Part shown: piece after piece, positions 53,827 to 63,342 of the stretch
Position numbering within the stretch: the first letter of the stretch is position 1
How the letters are laid out: the number at the start of each line of letters is the position of its first letter
Source of the DNA: Enterobacteriaceae bacterium RIT693
GTDB taxonomy: Bacteria; Pseudomonadota; Gammaproteobacteria; Enterobacterales; Enterobacteriaceae
NCBI GenBank assembly: GCA_009668225.1
Contig: WJYK01000001.1
Location: 620,001 to 684,000 of the forward strand
Length of the DNA: 64,000 nucleotides
Direction: 5' to 3'
Notes under the pieces: generated by a model
Told to the model about the DNA's origin: nothing
What the model saw: the letters and a program-made list of their open reading frames with translations, nothing else
Databases searched by the model: none
Program-made: the position numbers and the translations under genes

Positions 53827-54716
53827 GACGTTTCGTTGTGATTATTTTTCAGGGCCAGACGAACCCAGGCCTTCACGGCACCCTGCGTTTCATCGCGACG
53901 GCTTAACAATAGCAATTCAGCCGTCAGTCGCCGATCGGAAATTGGCTGATAAACCAGGTGCGGGATAGCCATGTGGGTAAAAGAATAAGGCAGCAGCGCA
54001 ATACCAAAACCGGATGCCACCATTGCCAGCGCGCCAAGCGTGCTCGATGCCTGATATAGCGGTGCGGGTGCTCCACTGCTCCACCGCTCACGAACCTTCT
54101 CCAGGGCGTCGTCGCCCTCACCTGCAGCGAACTGAATATGAGGAACCTGCGCCAGCATCTCAAGCGTAATCCGCTTTTCAGCCGCCAGCGGGCTCCCTTC
54201 CGCCACCGCGATCATCATCGGCCATTCTGCAATTTTTACCGCCTCAATATCTTCGGCAAGCTCGCCCATCAGCGGCGTGTAAGCCACGTCGATTATCCGC
54301 TGCCTGAGCGCCTCACCCAGCGCGCGCGGGGACATTTCCTGAAGCTGAAGCTCCACCTTCGGCAGAAGCTGGTGAAAAGCGCGAACATCTTTCATTAAGC
54401 ACCCGGAAATCACTGCGTTGCCGGCAAAGCCAATCCTCACCACGCCGGTTTCCCCACGTAGCGCCCTCTGAACGATATTTTTACCGTGCTCGGCCTGTTC
54501 AAGCGTTCGCCTCGCTTCAGGCAGCAGCAATCTTCCTGCTTCCGTTAGTTCGACCTTACGGCTGGTACGCGTAAACAGCGGCCCACCCACTTCGTCTTCC
54601 AGCGTACGAATCTGCATACTTAGCGCGGGCTGGACAATGTGCAGCAGCGCTGCGGCCTGCCCAAAATGACCGGTTTCGGCCAGCGTGACGAAGTAGCGAA
54701 GGTGTCTCAATTCCAT
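53823..54716 (-). CDS. LysR-family transcriptional regulator
   Basis: 297 residues: N-terminal winged helix (HLRYFVTLAETGHFGQAAAL, 4-23; PALSMQIRTLEDEVG) and a C-terminal effector-binding domain from about 90. Divergent from the SnoaL-like gene across 101 bases, which is the usual LysR/target layout. Its stop overlaps the yaiW start, so yaiW is probably translated from the same transcript. Effector unknown. Confidence 0.9.
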   Translation of the reverse strand: MELRHLRYFVTLAETGHFGQAAALLHIVQPALSMQIRTLEDEVGGPLFTRTSRKVELTEAGRLLLPEARRTLEQAEHGKNIVQRALRGETGVVRIGFAGNAVISGCLMKDVRAFHQLLPKVELQLQEMSPRALGEALRQRIIDVAYTPLMGELAEDIEAVKIAEWPMMIAVAEGSPLAAEKRITLEMLAQVPHIQFAAGEGDDALEKVRERWSSGAPAPLYQASSTLGALAMVASGFGIALLPYSFTHMAIPHLVYQPISDRRLTAELLLLSRRDETQGAVKAWVRLALKNNHNETS

Positions 54717-54817
54717 GCACGCACCATCAATATTAATGATTAAACCATCATATCAATATATTTCATTTATCAATAACGCGCTGCAACAATGGCTCTTCAT
54801 CTTCGCAGGAGACGTAT

Positions 54818-55402
54818 ATGAACAGTGACTATTTGCGGGACCGCCTCGCCATCAACGACTTAATCAACGGCTGGATGCACCGGGATCTTGCCCAGTGGGA
54901 CAAGCTATCTGCTCTCTTCCACCCGGAAGGCACTATCGAAGTTACCTGGTTTGAGGGCCTTGCCAGCGAATTTATCAAAGGCTCTATGCGGATGGGCAAG
55001 TCCGACATCAGTACCAAACACCTGATTGGCACGCCGGTGGTCAGCTTCAATAGCGCGCAAGACAAGGCGATTTCTGAAACCAACGCCATGATTATTGGCC
55101 AAAACCACAGGCTGGAAATAGGCGCCACCTGCCATAACCGTTTTTATGACATGCTGGAAAAACGCCAGGGCATCTGGCGAATCCTGCGCCGCCAGGTGGT
55201 TTACGATTTCGGCTCATTCGACTTCCCGTTTGGCCCGGTGGACATTGATAAAGAGGCGGCAAAACGCTACCCGGCTGCCTACGCCCCCCTCGCCTATCTG
55301 CTGGAAAAATCAGGCTTTCCTGTACAGCGCGTGTTTGCAACTCAGGGCTCAGACCTCGAAATAGCGATGAAAAAAGAGGCCCAATCCTGGCTGGCCGACT
55401 GA
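54818..55402 (+). CDS. SnoaL-like / nuclear transport factor 2 family protein
   Basis: 194 residues, NTF2-like fold: RLAINDLINGWMHRDLAQWD (8-27) and FHPEGTIEVTWFEG are typical of bile-acid dehydratase-like/SnoaL_4 hydroxylase relatives. The substrate is unknown. Preceded by GCAGGAGAC. It is the likely target of the divergent LysR gene. Confidence 0.8.
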   Translation: MNSDYLRDRLAINDLINGWMHRDLAQWDKLSALFHPEGTIEVTWFEGLASEFIKGSMRMGKSDISTKHLIGTPVVSFNSAQDKAISETNAMIIGQNHRLEIGATCHNRFYDMLEKRQGIWRILRRQVVYDFGSFDFPFGPVDIDKEAAKRYPAAYAPLAYLLEKSGFPVQRVFATQGSDLEIAMKKEAQSWLAD

Positions 55403-55430
55403 CAAAACGTGCTCTCATCCTGACATAACG

Positions 55431-55481
55431 TTGACAATTAGATGCCTGGTCAGTAATTTCATTTGTAACTACTGACCAGGC
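55431..55481 (+). promoter_or_regulatory. Promoter and palindromic operator of the MarR-EmrAB operon
   Basis: -35 TTGACA (55431-55436), 17 bases, then -10 TAATTT (55454-55459). A perfect 12-bp inverted repeat GCCTGGTCAGTA (55444-55455) / TACTGACCAGGC (55470-55481) with a 14-base spacer covers the -10 and the expected start site. MarR-family regulators commonly repress their own operon from such a site. Confidence 0.7.
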
Positions 55482-55488
55482 AAATACC

Positions 55489-55944
55489 ATGAGTAAGACT
55501 ACGGGTACTCCCTCTTCTAAACTGCACCTTGGCCTGCTGATTCACCTGTCGAACCAGTTCAAAGACCAGCTCATTACCCAGTACTTTTCGCCGATGGGCA
55601 TTACCGGTGCGCAATTTAAAGTATTGATAAGTATCTATAAGGGCTTTAACAGCCCAGTAGAAGTCAGCAAAAACCTGGTGATGGATACCGGCGCCATGAG
55701 CCGCATGCTTGAACGAATGGTGAAGCGAGATCTGATCGTGCGAAACGTGAATCCCGAAGATAAACGCCAGGTGATTCTGGCGCTGACTGAGAAAGGGCAA
55801 CAGCTATGCGAGAGCTTCCAGAATGAAGCCCTTGCATCGATCATCGGCACGCTCACCGAGCGCCTGACGCCCGAAGAATCAAAGCAGCTTAACGAACTGC
55901 TTATCAAAATGCTGCCGGACGAGATAACCGAGCGCCACCTTTAA
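55489..55944 (+). CDS. MarR-family transcriptional regulator
   Basis: 151 residues, winged helix centred on about 50-105 (GITGAQFKVLISIY, LVMDTGAMSRMLERMVKRDL, NPEDKRQVILALTEKG). Not the EmrR of E. coli by sequence. It begins seven bases after a perfect palindrome and precedes emrA- and emrB-type genes, so it probably represses this efflux operon and is released by an aromatic or phenolic ligand. Confidence 0.9.
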   Translation: MSKTTGTPSSKLHLGLLIHLSNQFKDQLITQYFSPMGITGAQFKVLISIYKGFNSPVEVSKNLVMDTGAMSRMLERMVKRDLIVRNVNPEDKRQVILALTEKGQQLCESFQNEALASIIGTLTERLTPEESKQLNELLIKMLPDEITERHL

Positions 55945-55969
55945 GTTTCTGACTAAGGCCACATTAAAA

Positions 55970-57148
55970 ATGCAAACCGCTACCGAGCAGGTTGAACGCG
56001 CGCCGAACAAGCGCAAGCGTAACTTCGCCGTCCTTCTTATCGTTCTGCTGCTTATCGCCGCAGGCTGCCTGGCATGGTACATGCTTTACGCACGTTATTA
56101 CGAAACAACCGACGACGCCTATGTCAACGGCAACCAGGTCACGCTAACCCCACAAATCGGCGGTACCGTAACGCAGGTCAGCGTCGATGAAGGCGACTAT
56201 GTCGAAAAAGGCCAGCCGCTGGTGCAGCTTGACCCAAGCGATACCGAAATTGCGCTTCAGCAGGCGGAAGCCAACCTTGCAAACACCGTACGCCAGGTAC
56301 GCGGGCTTTATAGCACCGCGGATAACTACCGTGCCCAGGTTACCGCGAAGCAGGTTGCGCTGCAAACCGCGCAAAGCGACTACGCTCGTCGCCAGAAAAT
56401 CTTTGCCACCGGCGCCATTGCCGCTGAAGACTTGTCCCACTACCGCGATGCGGTCACCAGCGCGCAGAGCGACCTCGCCGCCGCCCAGCAGGCATTGCGC
56501 ACTAACCTCGCGATGGTCGATGACACGGTTATCGACAGCCATCCGGAAATTAAAAGTGCCGTTGCCACCGTGCGCCAGCGTTTCCTCGACAATGCGCGCA
56601 GCACCATCGTCGCGCCGGTGAGTGGATTTGTCGCTAAGCGTGCCGTTCAGCTGGGAATGCGCGTCGACTCCGGCACCACGCTGCTGGCGATTGTGCCGCT
56701 GGACCAGGTATGGGTCGATGCCAACTTTAAAGAGAGCCAGATGCAGGATATGCGTCTCGGGCAGAAGGTTACGCTGACCGCCGATTTATACGGCGACGAC
56801 GTGGAGTACCAGGGCACCATTGAAAGCCTCGGCATCGGGACCGGCAGCGCCTTCTCGCTGTTACCGGCCCAGAACGCCAGCGGCAACTGGATCAAAATCG
56901 TTCAGCGCCTGCCGGTACGTATCACGCTTGACCCGCATGATATGCAGAAGCACCCGCTTCGTGTTGGGCTGTCGATGTTCGCTCGCGTGGATATTCGCAA
57001 TGCTGACGGTCACCTGCTGCCGCAAAAAACCGTCACCACACCGCGGTTTACTACCGACGTTTACCAGAATGCACTGGATGAAGCCGACAAGCTGGTCACG
57101 AAAATCCTTCATGACAACAGCCAGCCGGTAGCGTCAGGCACCCGCTAA
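55970..57148 (+). CDS. EmrA-family periplasmic adaptor (membrane fusion protein)
   Basis: 392 residues: N-terminal cytoplasmic tail and one membrane helix (about 20-40), then DAYVNGNQVTLTPQIGGTV barrel/lipoyl domain, coiled coil (about 95-185) and a second lipoyl half (APVSGFVAKRAVQLG). Links the EmrB-type pump to an outer-membrane channel, presumably TolC, which is not in the window. 25 bases after the MarR gene, 10 before the pump gene. Confidence 0.92.
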   Translation: MQTATEQVERAPNKRKRNFAVLLIVLLLIAAGCLAWYMLYARYYETTDDAYVNGNQVTLTPQIGGTVTQVSVDEGDYVEKGQPLVQLDPSDTEIALQQAEANLANTVRQVRGLYSTADNYRAQVTAKQVALQTAQSDYARRQKIFATGAIAAEDLSHYRDAVTSAQSDLAAAQQALRTNLAMVDDTVIDSHPEIKSAVATVRQRFLDNARSTIVAPVSGFVAKRAVQLGMRVDSGTTLLAIVPLDQVWVDANFKESQMQDMRLGQKVTLTADLYGDDVEYQGTIESLGIGTGSAFSLLPAQNASGNWIKIVQRLPVRITLDPHDMQKHPLRVGLSMFARVDIRNADGHLLPQKTVTTPRFTTDVYQNALDEADKLVTKILHDNSQPVASGTR

Positions 57149-57158
57149 GAGAGACGTT

Positions 57159-58694
57159 ATGCAAGATAAGGCGGCGTTTACGCCTCCCAGCCTGCTGCTG
57201 GCGACTATCGCGCTGTCGCTGGCCACCTTTATGCAGGTGCTGGACTCCACCATCGCTAACGTGGCGCTGCCGACGATTGCCGGTAACCTCGGCGTCAGCG
57301 CCGATCAGGGCACCTGGGTTATCACTTCGTTCGCAGTGTGTAACGCCATTGCCCTGCCACTGACCGGCTGGTTTACCCGCAGGTTTGGACAGCTCAAGCT
57401 GTTCGTCGGCTCGGTGGCGCTGTTCACCCTCACCTCGTTCTTGTGCGGCTTTGCCCACAGCATGACCGAGCTGATTATCTTCCGCGCGCTGCAGGGCTTT
57501 TTCGCCGGGCCGATGTTCCCGATGTGCCAGACGTTGCTGCTGATTATCTTCCCATCCAGCAAGCGAAGTATGGCGCTGGCGCTGCTGTCGATGGTAACGG
57601 TTGTCGCGCCGATTGTCGGGCCAATTACCGGCGGCTGGATCACCGATAACTATTCGTGGCCGTGGATCTTCTACATCAACGTGCCGATCGGGATCTTTGC
57701 TGCCATCGTGGTATGGACGCAGCTGCGCGAACGTGAAGAGACAACGACCATCGCCCCTATCGACTACATCGGCATCGCGCTGCTGGTGCTCGGCGTCGGG
57801 CTGCTTCAGGTGGTGCTGGATAAGGGGAACGACCTCGACTGGTTCTCCTCGCCGGAGATAATCACCATGTCGGTGATTTCAGCCGTTGCGCTGGTATCGT
57901 TTGTTATCTGGGAGCTGGGGGAGCGCCATCCGATAGTGAACCTGCGCCTGTTCGCCGACCGTAACTTTGCCATCGGTACGCTGTCGCTGACGCTGGGGTA
58001 TGCGGCGTTCTTCGCCATCAACATTATTCTGCCGCAGTGGCTGCAAACCCAGATGGGCTATACCGCTATTTGGGCCGGTCTTGCCGCCGCGCCGATGGGT
58101 GTACTGCCGCTGCTGCTGACGCCGATTGTCGGGCGCTACGCCAACAGAGTAGACATGCGCCTGCTGGCTACGCTGTCGTTCCTGACGATGGGCGCTTCGT
58201 GCCTGCTGCGCGCGCAGTTTAATACCAATGTGGATTTCCGCACTATCGCCGAAGTCCAGCTGTTTATGGGGATTGGCGTGGCGTTCTTCTTTATGCCGAT
58301 AACCACCATTGTGCTGTCGAATCTGAACGGTGTTGAGGTGGCAGAAGGTTCCGGCCTGGCAACCTTCTTCCGCGTGCTGGGCGGGTCATTTGCTTCTTCG
58401 CTGACCACCTGGATTTGGTCACGTCGCGAGGTTTACCACCACGCTAACCTGACGGAGAGCGTGTCGGCTTATAGTCCTTCAGCGGTGGACTATCTGCATA
58501 AGATGGGCGGCGCTACGCAGCAGCACCTCGCGGTAGTGGATAAAACCATTGAGCAACAGGCCTATATGATGTCGACCATCGACTACTTCTGGCTGCTGGG
58601 CTGGGGCTTTATGGCGCTGATTGTAGTGATTTGGTTTGCCCGACCGCCGTTTACCCGCTCCGGAGCACCGTCAGCACCTTCCGCGGGGCACTAA
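57159..58694 (+). CDS. EmrB/QacA-family MFS multidrug transporter (DHA2, 14 TMS)
   Basis: 511 residues, 14 predicted helices, typical of EmrB/EmrY. Helix-1 motif D1 MQVLDSTIANVALPTIAG (22-39) and motif C VVAPIVGPITGGWITDN near 148-164 are present. Forms a tripartite pump with the adjacent EmrA-type protein. This is an accessory copy; the canonical emrRAB of E. coli lies elsewhere. Confidence 0.92.
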   Translation: MQDKAAFTPPSLLLATIALSLATFMQVLDSTIANVALPTIAGNLGVSADQGTWVITSFAVCNAIALPLTGWFTRRFGQLKLFVGSVALFTLTSFLCGFAHSMTELIIFRALQGFFAGPMFPMCQTLLLIIFPSSKRSMALALLSMVTVVAPIVGPITGGWITDNYSWPWIFYINVPIGIFAAIVVWTQLREREETTTIAPIDYIGIALLVLGVGLLQVVLDKGNDLDWFSSPEIITMSVISAVALVSFVIWELGERHPIVNLRLFADRNFAIGTLSLTLGYAAFFAINIILPQWLQTQMGYTAIWAGLAAAPMGVLPLLLTPIVGRYANRVDMRLLATLSFLTMGASCLLRAQFNTNVDFRTIAEVQLFMGIGVAFFFMPITTIVLSNLNGVEVAEGSGLATFFRVLGGSFASSLTTWIWSRREVYHHANLTESVSAYSPSAVDYLHKMGGATQQHLAVVDKTIEQQAYMMSTIDYFWLLGWGFMALIVVIWFARPPFTRSGAPSAPSAGH

Positions 58695-58912
58695 TCCGAC
58701 GGCTTAGCAAAAAGGGATGGCATTGCGCCATCCCTATGCGGTTGCTGACGAAGAGGGAAAAAGCGTGGTTTTTCCCTCTTCGTGGTTATCAGCCGAAAAT
58801 CAATGAATTGATTTTCCTAATTTTTTAACAAGCTGTCTGGTATTTCTTCTATCCCCAGAGTTTGTCACCCGCCTGAAAGGGATGGCATTGCGCCATCCCT
58901 TTTCTTTTTGCC
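58695..58912. terminator. Three hairpins between convergent emrB-type gene and sbmA, two of them identical
   Basis: GGGATGGC-ATTGC-GCCATCCC occurs at 58714-58734 and again at 58879-58899, the second followed by TTTTCTTTTT. Between them a perfect 15-bp stem ACGAAGAGGGAAAAA / TTTTTCCCTCTTCGT (58748-58783) with loop GCGTGG. Together they should insulate the two genes. The direct duplication of one hairpin 165 bases apart suggests a rearrangement. Confidence 0.8.
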
Positions 58913-60130
58913 TTAGACGGCTTCTTCGGTGCCCGGCACCAGCACATCCTGCAGCGTTCGCTCGAAGCTGCGCAGACGTTTGTAGATAGACATCAATTCA
59001 ACCAGCGTGGTCCAGGAACTGATTAGATACTGGAACGAGCCGCGTACCTGGCCAAAGGCGTTGGTTATCTGCTGCATCAGGCCCAGGGTAATCGCACCTG
59101 CGGCGATCGAAGGGAACAGCAGGAACAGGCCAAACACATTGTCTATCTGGAGGTAAAGAATGCGCACGATATTGAAATAGGTGTAGTGGAAATAGAGGCG
59201 GAAGTAGTTATGTCGAACGTCGCCAAACAGCGCTTTTACCGTTGGCGGAGTAGCGCGACTGGCGTCGTCTTCCCCGTAAACCAGCTCTTTACGGTAGGCG
59301 GCCTCCACTTTCTGGTTATTAAACTGCAGCCCCGGCAGCTTTATCCCGACCGCCGCCAGCAGGCCGGTTCCCATCAGCGACCAGATAATCGCCGCAATCA
59401 CCAGGCCATAAGGCACCGCGCCAACAATCGGCAATTCCTTAACGTGCGGTGACAGCGCCACCAGAATAGGCAGGAAAGCAATCAGCGTCATTACCGACTG
59501 CAGCAGGCTCACGCCCATATCCTCAAGCGTCGAGGCAAAGCGCATGGTGTCTTCCTGCACACGCTGGGCCGCCCCTTCGATATGGCGCAGCTTCTGCCAG
59601 TTTTCCATGTAGTAGTCGTTCATCGCGGTACGCCAGCGGAATACGTAGTGGCTAATAAAGAAGCTATTCAGCACGCCGACGGTGACATAAATCAGCGCAA
59701 TCCCAAGGAACACGCCGGTTTCGCTATAGAAGCGTTGCAATGGGACTTTATTCGGGGAGGCTAACGCGGTTTGTATAAGGTCAAAGAACGGGGCATACCA
59801 GGCGTTAATCGCCACGCCCAGCTCAACCATAAACCAGGTCACAAAGACGATCAGCGACGAGCCAAGAATCGACCAGCGCTGCCACGGATGCGGGCTTATC
59901 AACGCCCACACCCCGGCAAACACGCCAACACAAACGGCATAAAAAGCATAGAAAACAAAGGCTTTAAGAGTCCAAAAACGGGCTGCACTAATGGGTACTT
60001 GCTGGCTGGCTCCCACTAGATTTTCTAGCCACAGGCCGCCGCCGAACTGCCAGAATATGACTGCGAGTAGTCCCCATATTGCCGCCGAAATAAAAAACAG
60101 CTTCGGCGACGGGAAGAAAGATTTAAACAT
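58913..60130 (-). CDS. sbmA: Peptide antibiotic transporter SbmA
   Basis: Inner-membrane, proton-driven importer of microcin B17, microcin J25, bleomycin and proline-rich peptides. 405 residues (E. coli 406) with about eight hydrophobic segments; the conserved central [20 protein letters not shown] and C-terminal [20 protein letters not shown] blocks are present. Normally paired with yaiW, which here is 5 kb away. Confidence 0.97.
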   Translation of the reverse strand: MFKSFFPSPKLFFISAAIWGLLAVIFWQFGGGLWLENLVGASQQVPISAARFWTLKAFVFYAFYAVCVGVFAGVWALISPHPWQRWSILGSSLIVFVTWFMVELGVAINAWYAPFFDLIQTALASPNKVPLQRFYSETGVFLGIALIYVTVGVLNSFFISHYVFRWRTAMNDYYMENWQKLRHIEGAAQRVQEDTMRFASTLEDMGVSLLQSVMTLIAFLPILVALSPHVKELPIVGAVPYGLVIAAIIWSLMGTGLLAAVGIKLPGLQFNNQKVEAAYRKELVYGEDDASRATPPTVKALFGDVRHNYFRLYFHYTYFNIVRILYLQIDNVFGLFLLFPSIAAGAITLGLMQQITNAFGQVRGSFQYLISSWTTLVELMSIYKRLRSFERTLQDVLVPGTEEAV

Positions 60131-60240
60131 TACAGCACTCCTGATACGACTTTTTGTTGTTATATCTGCCGGTTATAGCGAACGTTCTACGATAATGCTT
60201 GCAGAATGTTGTATCAAGGAGTGAGAGGGGCTTACAGAAT

Positions 60241-60765
60241 TTATCGCCAGCCGTCGAGAATGGACGCGGTCGTTTTCACTTCCAGGGTGTTGCCCGGAAT
60301 CGACAGGTTGGCCCAAACCTCATTGTGCTGTTGAATAAGCGCCTCAGCGCTCACCGACGAGCGGTCAGCCGTGGTGTGGGCATCGCTGGCAACCGTAATG
60401 GCATAGCCCCGGCTTACGCCATTTTTGACGGTGGTATCCACGCAGTAATCCGTGGCGCAGCCGCACACTACCAGCGCATTGATTTCATTTTTTTTTAACA
60501 AAGGATCCAGCGTCGTACGGTAGAAAGCATCGCAGGCCGTTTTGGTCACATACAGCGCCCCTGCCGGACGATGCAGTTCGGGAATAATGTCGAACGCTTC
60601 GCTGCCTGGCTGCAGTTCCGCTTCGTTGTGCTGGATAAAAATCACTTTTTCCGCCGCATCAATAAGTTGATTAATTCTGGCGGCGGTTTGCTCGCGAGCA
60701 CGGCGGGGGGACGCTAAAACGCCGTTTTGCATATCAATAACCATGACAACGCGGGCTGCAGGCAT
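60241..60765 (-). CDS. Isochorismatase-family cysteine hydrolase
   Basis: 174 residues with the catalytic triad of the family: Asp11 (MVIDMQNG), Lys75 (YVTKTACDAF) and Cys108 (CGCATDYCVDTTV). Members hydrolyse isochorismate, nicotinamide or ureas; the specificity here cannot be read. On the same strand as sbmA, 110 bases upstream of it. Absent from this position in E. coli. Confidence 0.9.
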   Translation of the reverse strand: MPAARVVMVIDMQNGVLASPRRAREQTAARINQLIDAAEKVIFIQHNEAELQPGSEAFDIIPELHRPAGALYVTKTACDAFYRTTLDPLLKKNEINALVVCGCATDYCVDTTVKNGVSRGYAITVASDAHTTADRSSVSAEALIQQHNEVWANLSIPGNTLEVKTTASILDGWR

Positions 60766-60816
60766 GCTGACTCTCCTTATATAAGAAAGAAAAAGCGTAG
60801 CACGCCTGCCTGAGGA

Positions 60817-61743
60817 TTAAATCGTGTAAAGACCGGCATGGCCGAACGGCCGGGTCTTAAAGCGGCGATGCAGCCACAGATACTGCTCCGGCGCGCGCAT
60901 GATTTCATGCTCAATTTTACGGTTCACATAGGCTGCGGCAGCCTGTTCATCTTCGGCCGGGTAATCACAAAACTCGGGCTCAATAACCAGTTGATATCCG
61001 GAGCCAGCGGGCTTGCGGATCAAAACCGTCGTCAGAATGGCGGGTTTTGCCAGGCGAGCAATGGTAAAGGTGCCGTTGGTTGTCGCGGCCTCTTGAACGG
61101 CAAAGAATGGCGCAAAGGAGCTGCCTTTCGGGCCGTAGTCCTGGTCAGGCGCAAACCATACCGCTTCGCCTGACTTCAGCGCTTTCACCATCCCTTTCAG
61201 GTTACGGCGATCCAGCATCGCTTTATTTGAGCGCGAGCGCCCGCGGGTCTGCACGTACTCCATCGCTTTATTATTGTGCGGGCGGTACATCGCCATCATT
61301 GGGCGACACAGCCCCATCACGCGCCCGCCCAGCTCAAGCGACATAAAATGCACGCCAATGACCATCACCCCTTTGCCTTTGTCGCAGGCGGCGGTGATGT
61401 GTTCAAGACCACGCACTTCAAACCATTTACGCACCCTGGCGTCTGACCAGAACCAGGCCATGCCGGTTTCAATCAGGCCCATACCGAGTGAACCAAAGTT
61501 TTTACTGACGATGATTTCGACCTGCTCTTCGCTGTAGTGCGGGAAACAAAGGTGCAGGTTCTGGCGAGCGATGGTGACGCGGCGCTTAAGAAAACGCATG
61601 GAAAAACGCCCAATGAGATCGCCCATCTTCATCAATACCGGATAGGGAAGCTGAACCCACAGCCACAGCACAGCCAGCCCAAACCAGGTCAGCCAATAGC
61701 GAGGATGTAAAAGGCATTTATAAAACAACGGTTTTTTTGACAT
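60817..61743 (-). CDS. lpxP: Kdo2-lipid IVA acyltransferase, LpxP-like
   Basis: Inner-membrane late acyltransferase of lipid A. 308 residues: helix near 15-33 (HPRYWLTWFG), catalytic dyad His132/Glu137 in GVHFMSLELGGR, and the C-terminal APEQYLWLHRRFKTRP. The segment around the dyad is closer to E. coli LpxP (cold-induced palmitoleoyl transferase) than to LpxL. In E. coli lpxP lies elsewhere. The leader carries a 10-bp inverted repeat at 61757-61791. Confidence 0.85.
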   Translation of the reverse strand: MSKKPLFYKCLLHPRYWLTWFGLAVLWLWVQLPYPVLMKMGDLIGRFSMRFLKRRVTIARQNLHLCFPHYSEEQVEIIVSKNFGSLGMGLIETGMAWFWSDARVRKWFEVRGLEHITAACDKGKGVMVIGVHFMSLELGGRVMGLCRPMMAMYRPHNNKAMEYVQTRGRSRSNKAMLDRRNLKGMVKALKSGEAVWFAPDQDYGPKGSSFAPFFAVQEAATTNGTFTIARLAKPAILTTVLIRKPAGSGYQLVIEPEFCDYPAEDEQAAAAYVNRKIEHEIMRAPEQYLWLHRRFKTRPFGHAGLYTI

Positions 61744-62162
61744 GTTTACTTCTTTTCTTTATGCGAGGGGGAGGTTGTGTATCGCATAAAGAACTCAATC
61801 AGTAGCGGTACGCCTGGGGCTAGTACTAAGATGCCGGGGATGGAAAATAGTTTCAGTGAAGCACTAAATTACCCGTAGGATAATACGCACTTTTTGTCAA
61901 AGCAGCGTAAGGAAATTGTCAGTTTTTTTATCCTTTCAGAGCTTTCATTGCGGCCCGTAAGTTTTACACCCAAGACCGATGAATAAATACACAAAATGTG
62001 TATCATTAAGCGTCAGATGACAAACTTTTGTACCGCCACCCGGTGATGTAACGCACGGTTACGCTTTTCATTAACGAATCGCGTAATTGACGCTTTGCAT
62101 AAGCGCGCAGACTAGTATAAATACCTGCTATACCGCTTTATTTTTTGAACTGGATTTTTGCG
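61744..62162. other. Divergent intergenic region between the lpxP-like gene and ampH
   Basis: 419 bases without a gene. Near the acyltransferase lies CTTTATGCGA (61757-61766) / TCGCATAAAG (61782-61791), a perfect 10-bp inverted repeat in its leader. TACACA-AAA-TGTGTA at 61988-62002 is a small palindrome. The half next to ampH (62040-62150) is AT-rich and probably holds its promoter; TATAAA at 62116-62121 is a possible -10. Nothing else was seen. Confidence 0.6.
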
Positions 62163-63320
62163 TTGAAAACTCGTCTCCCTCGTCTTCTTATGCTGGCTGC
62201 AGCCCTGCTGCCGGTACTTAGTTTTGCACAACCGTCACCGGCACCAGAATTTGCCTCTGACGTTGTCGATCGCTATGCCAACCATATTTATTACGGCAGC
62301 GGTGCGACCGGCATGGCTATTGTGGTGATTGATGGCAATCAGCGAGTGTTTCGCAGCTTCGGCGATACCCGACCGGGGAATAACGTTCGTCCACAGCTGG
62401 ATTCTGTTATCCGCATCGCCTCACTGACCAAGCTAATGACCAGCGAAATGTTGGTAAAAATGCTCGACCAGGGAAAAGTTCAGCTCAACGATCCGCTCAG
62501 CAAATATGCGCCGCCAGGCGCGCGCGTGCCGACCTTTAACGGCCAGCCAATTACGCTGATTAATCTGGCAACCCACACCAGTTCTCTGCCACGTGAACAG
62601 CCCGGCGGGGCGGCACACCGCACGGTATTTACCTGGCCGACTCGCGATCAACGCTGGAACTGGCTCTCACAGGCCACGCTGAAAGCCGCACCGGGTACCG
62701 TTGCCGCCTATTCGAACCTTGCATTTGACCTGCTGGCCGACGCGCTGTCACGCGCAAGCGGCAGGCCGTACGCCGACCTGTTCGATGAGCAGATTGCCCG
62801 CCCGCTGGGCATGAAAGACACCACCTTCACCCCCTCGCCCGATCAATGCAAGCGCCTGATGATCGCTGAAAAAGGAGCCAGTCCTTGCGACAACACGCTG
62901 GCGGCGGTTGGCAGCGGCGGCGTCTATTCCACGCCGGGCGATATGATGCGCTGGATGCAGCAATTCCTCTCTTCCGACTTCCATCGCCGCAATAACCAGG
63001 CAGACAGGATGCAAACCCTGATTTATCAGCGCAGCCAGCTGCATAAGGTCATTGGGATGGACGTGCCGGGGAAAGCCGATGCGTTGGGCATGGGCTGGGT
63101 ATGGCTGTCACCAAAAGACGGCCGTCCGGGTATTATTCAGAAGACCGGCGGCGGCGGCGGCTTCATCACCTATATGGCGATGGTGCCGCAAAATAACGTC
63201 GGTGTTTTTGTCGTGGTCACCCGCTCACCGCTGACCCGCTTCGTCAATATGAGCGACGGTGTGAATGATTTAGTCACCGAGTTAAGCGGCAATGCAACGC
63301 CGGTAATACCGGCTTCATAA
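62163..63320 (+). CDS. ampH: D-alanyl-D-alanine carboxypeptidase/endopeptidase AmpH
   Basis: Penicillin-binding protein of class C beta-lactamase fold, acting in peptidoglycan remodelling. The serine motif SLTK is near residue 86, YSN near 180, and the third motif is in KTGGGGGFI near 325. Signal peptide ends around SFAQ. No ATG fits: the TTG at 62163 gives 385 residues, the E. coli length, with a basic N-terminus (MKTRLPRLL); a TTG at 62145 would add six residues. Neither has a strong ribosome site. Confidence 0.93.
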   Translation: MKTRLPRLLMLAAALLPVLSFAQPSPAPEFASDVVDRYANHIYYGSGATGMAIVVIDGNQRVFRSFGDTRPGNNVRPQLDSVIRIASLTKLMTSEMLVKMLDQGKVQLNDPLSKYAPPGARVPTFNGQPITLINLATHTSSLPREQPGGAAHRTVFTWPTRDQRWNWLSQATLKAAPGTVAAYSNLAFDLLADALSRASGRPYADLFDEQIARPLGMKDTTFTPSPDQCKRLMIAEKGASPCDNTLAAVGSGGVYSTPGDMMRWMQQFLSSDFHRRNNQADRMQTLIYQRSQLHKVIGMDVPGKADALGMGWVWLSPKDGRPGIIQKTGGGGGFITYMAMVPQNNVGVFVVVTRSPLTRFVNMSDGVNDLVTELSGNATPVIPAS

Positions 63321-63342
63321 GGCTTGCTCGCGGCGTGGAGTA

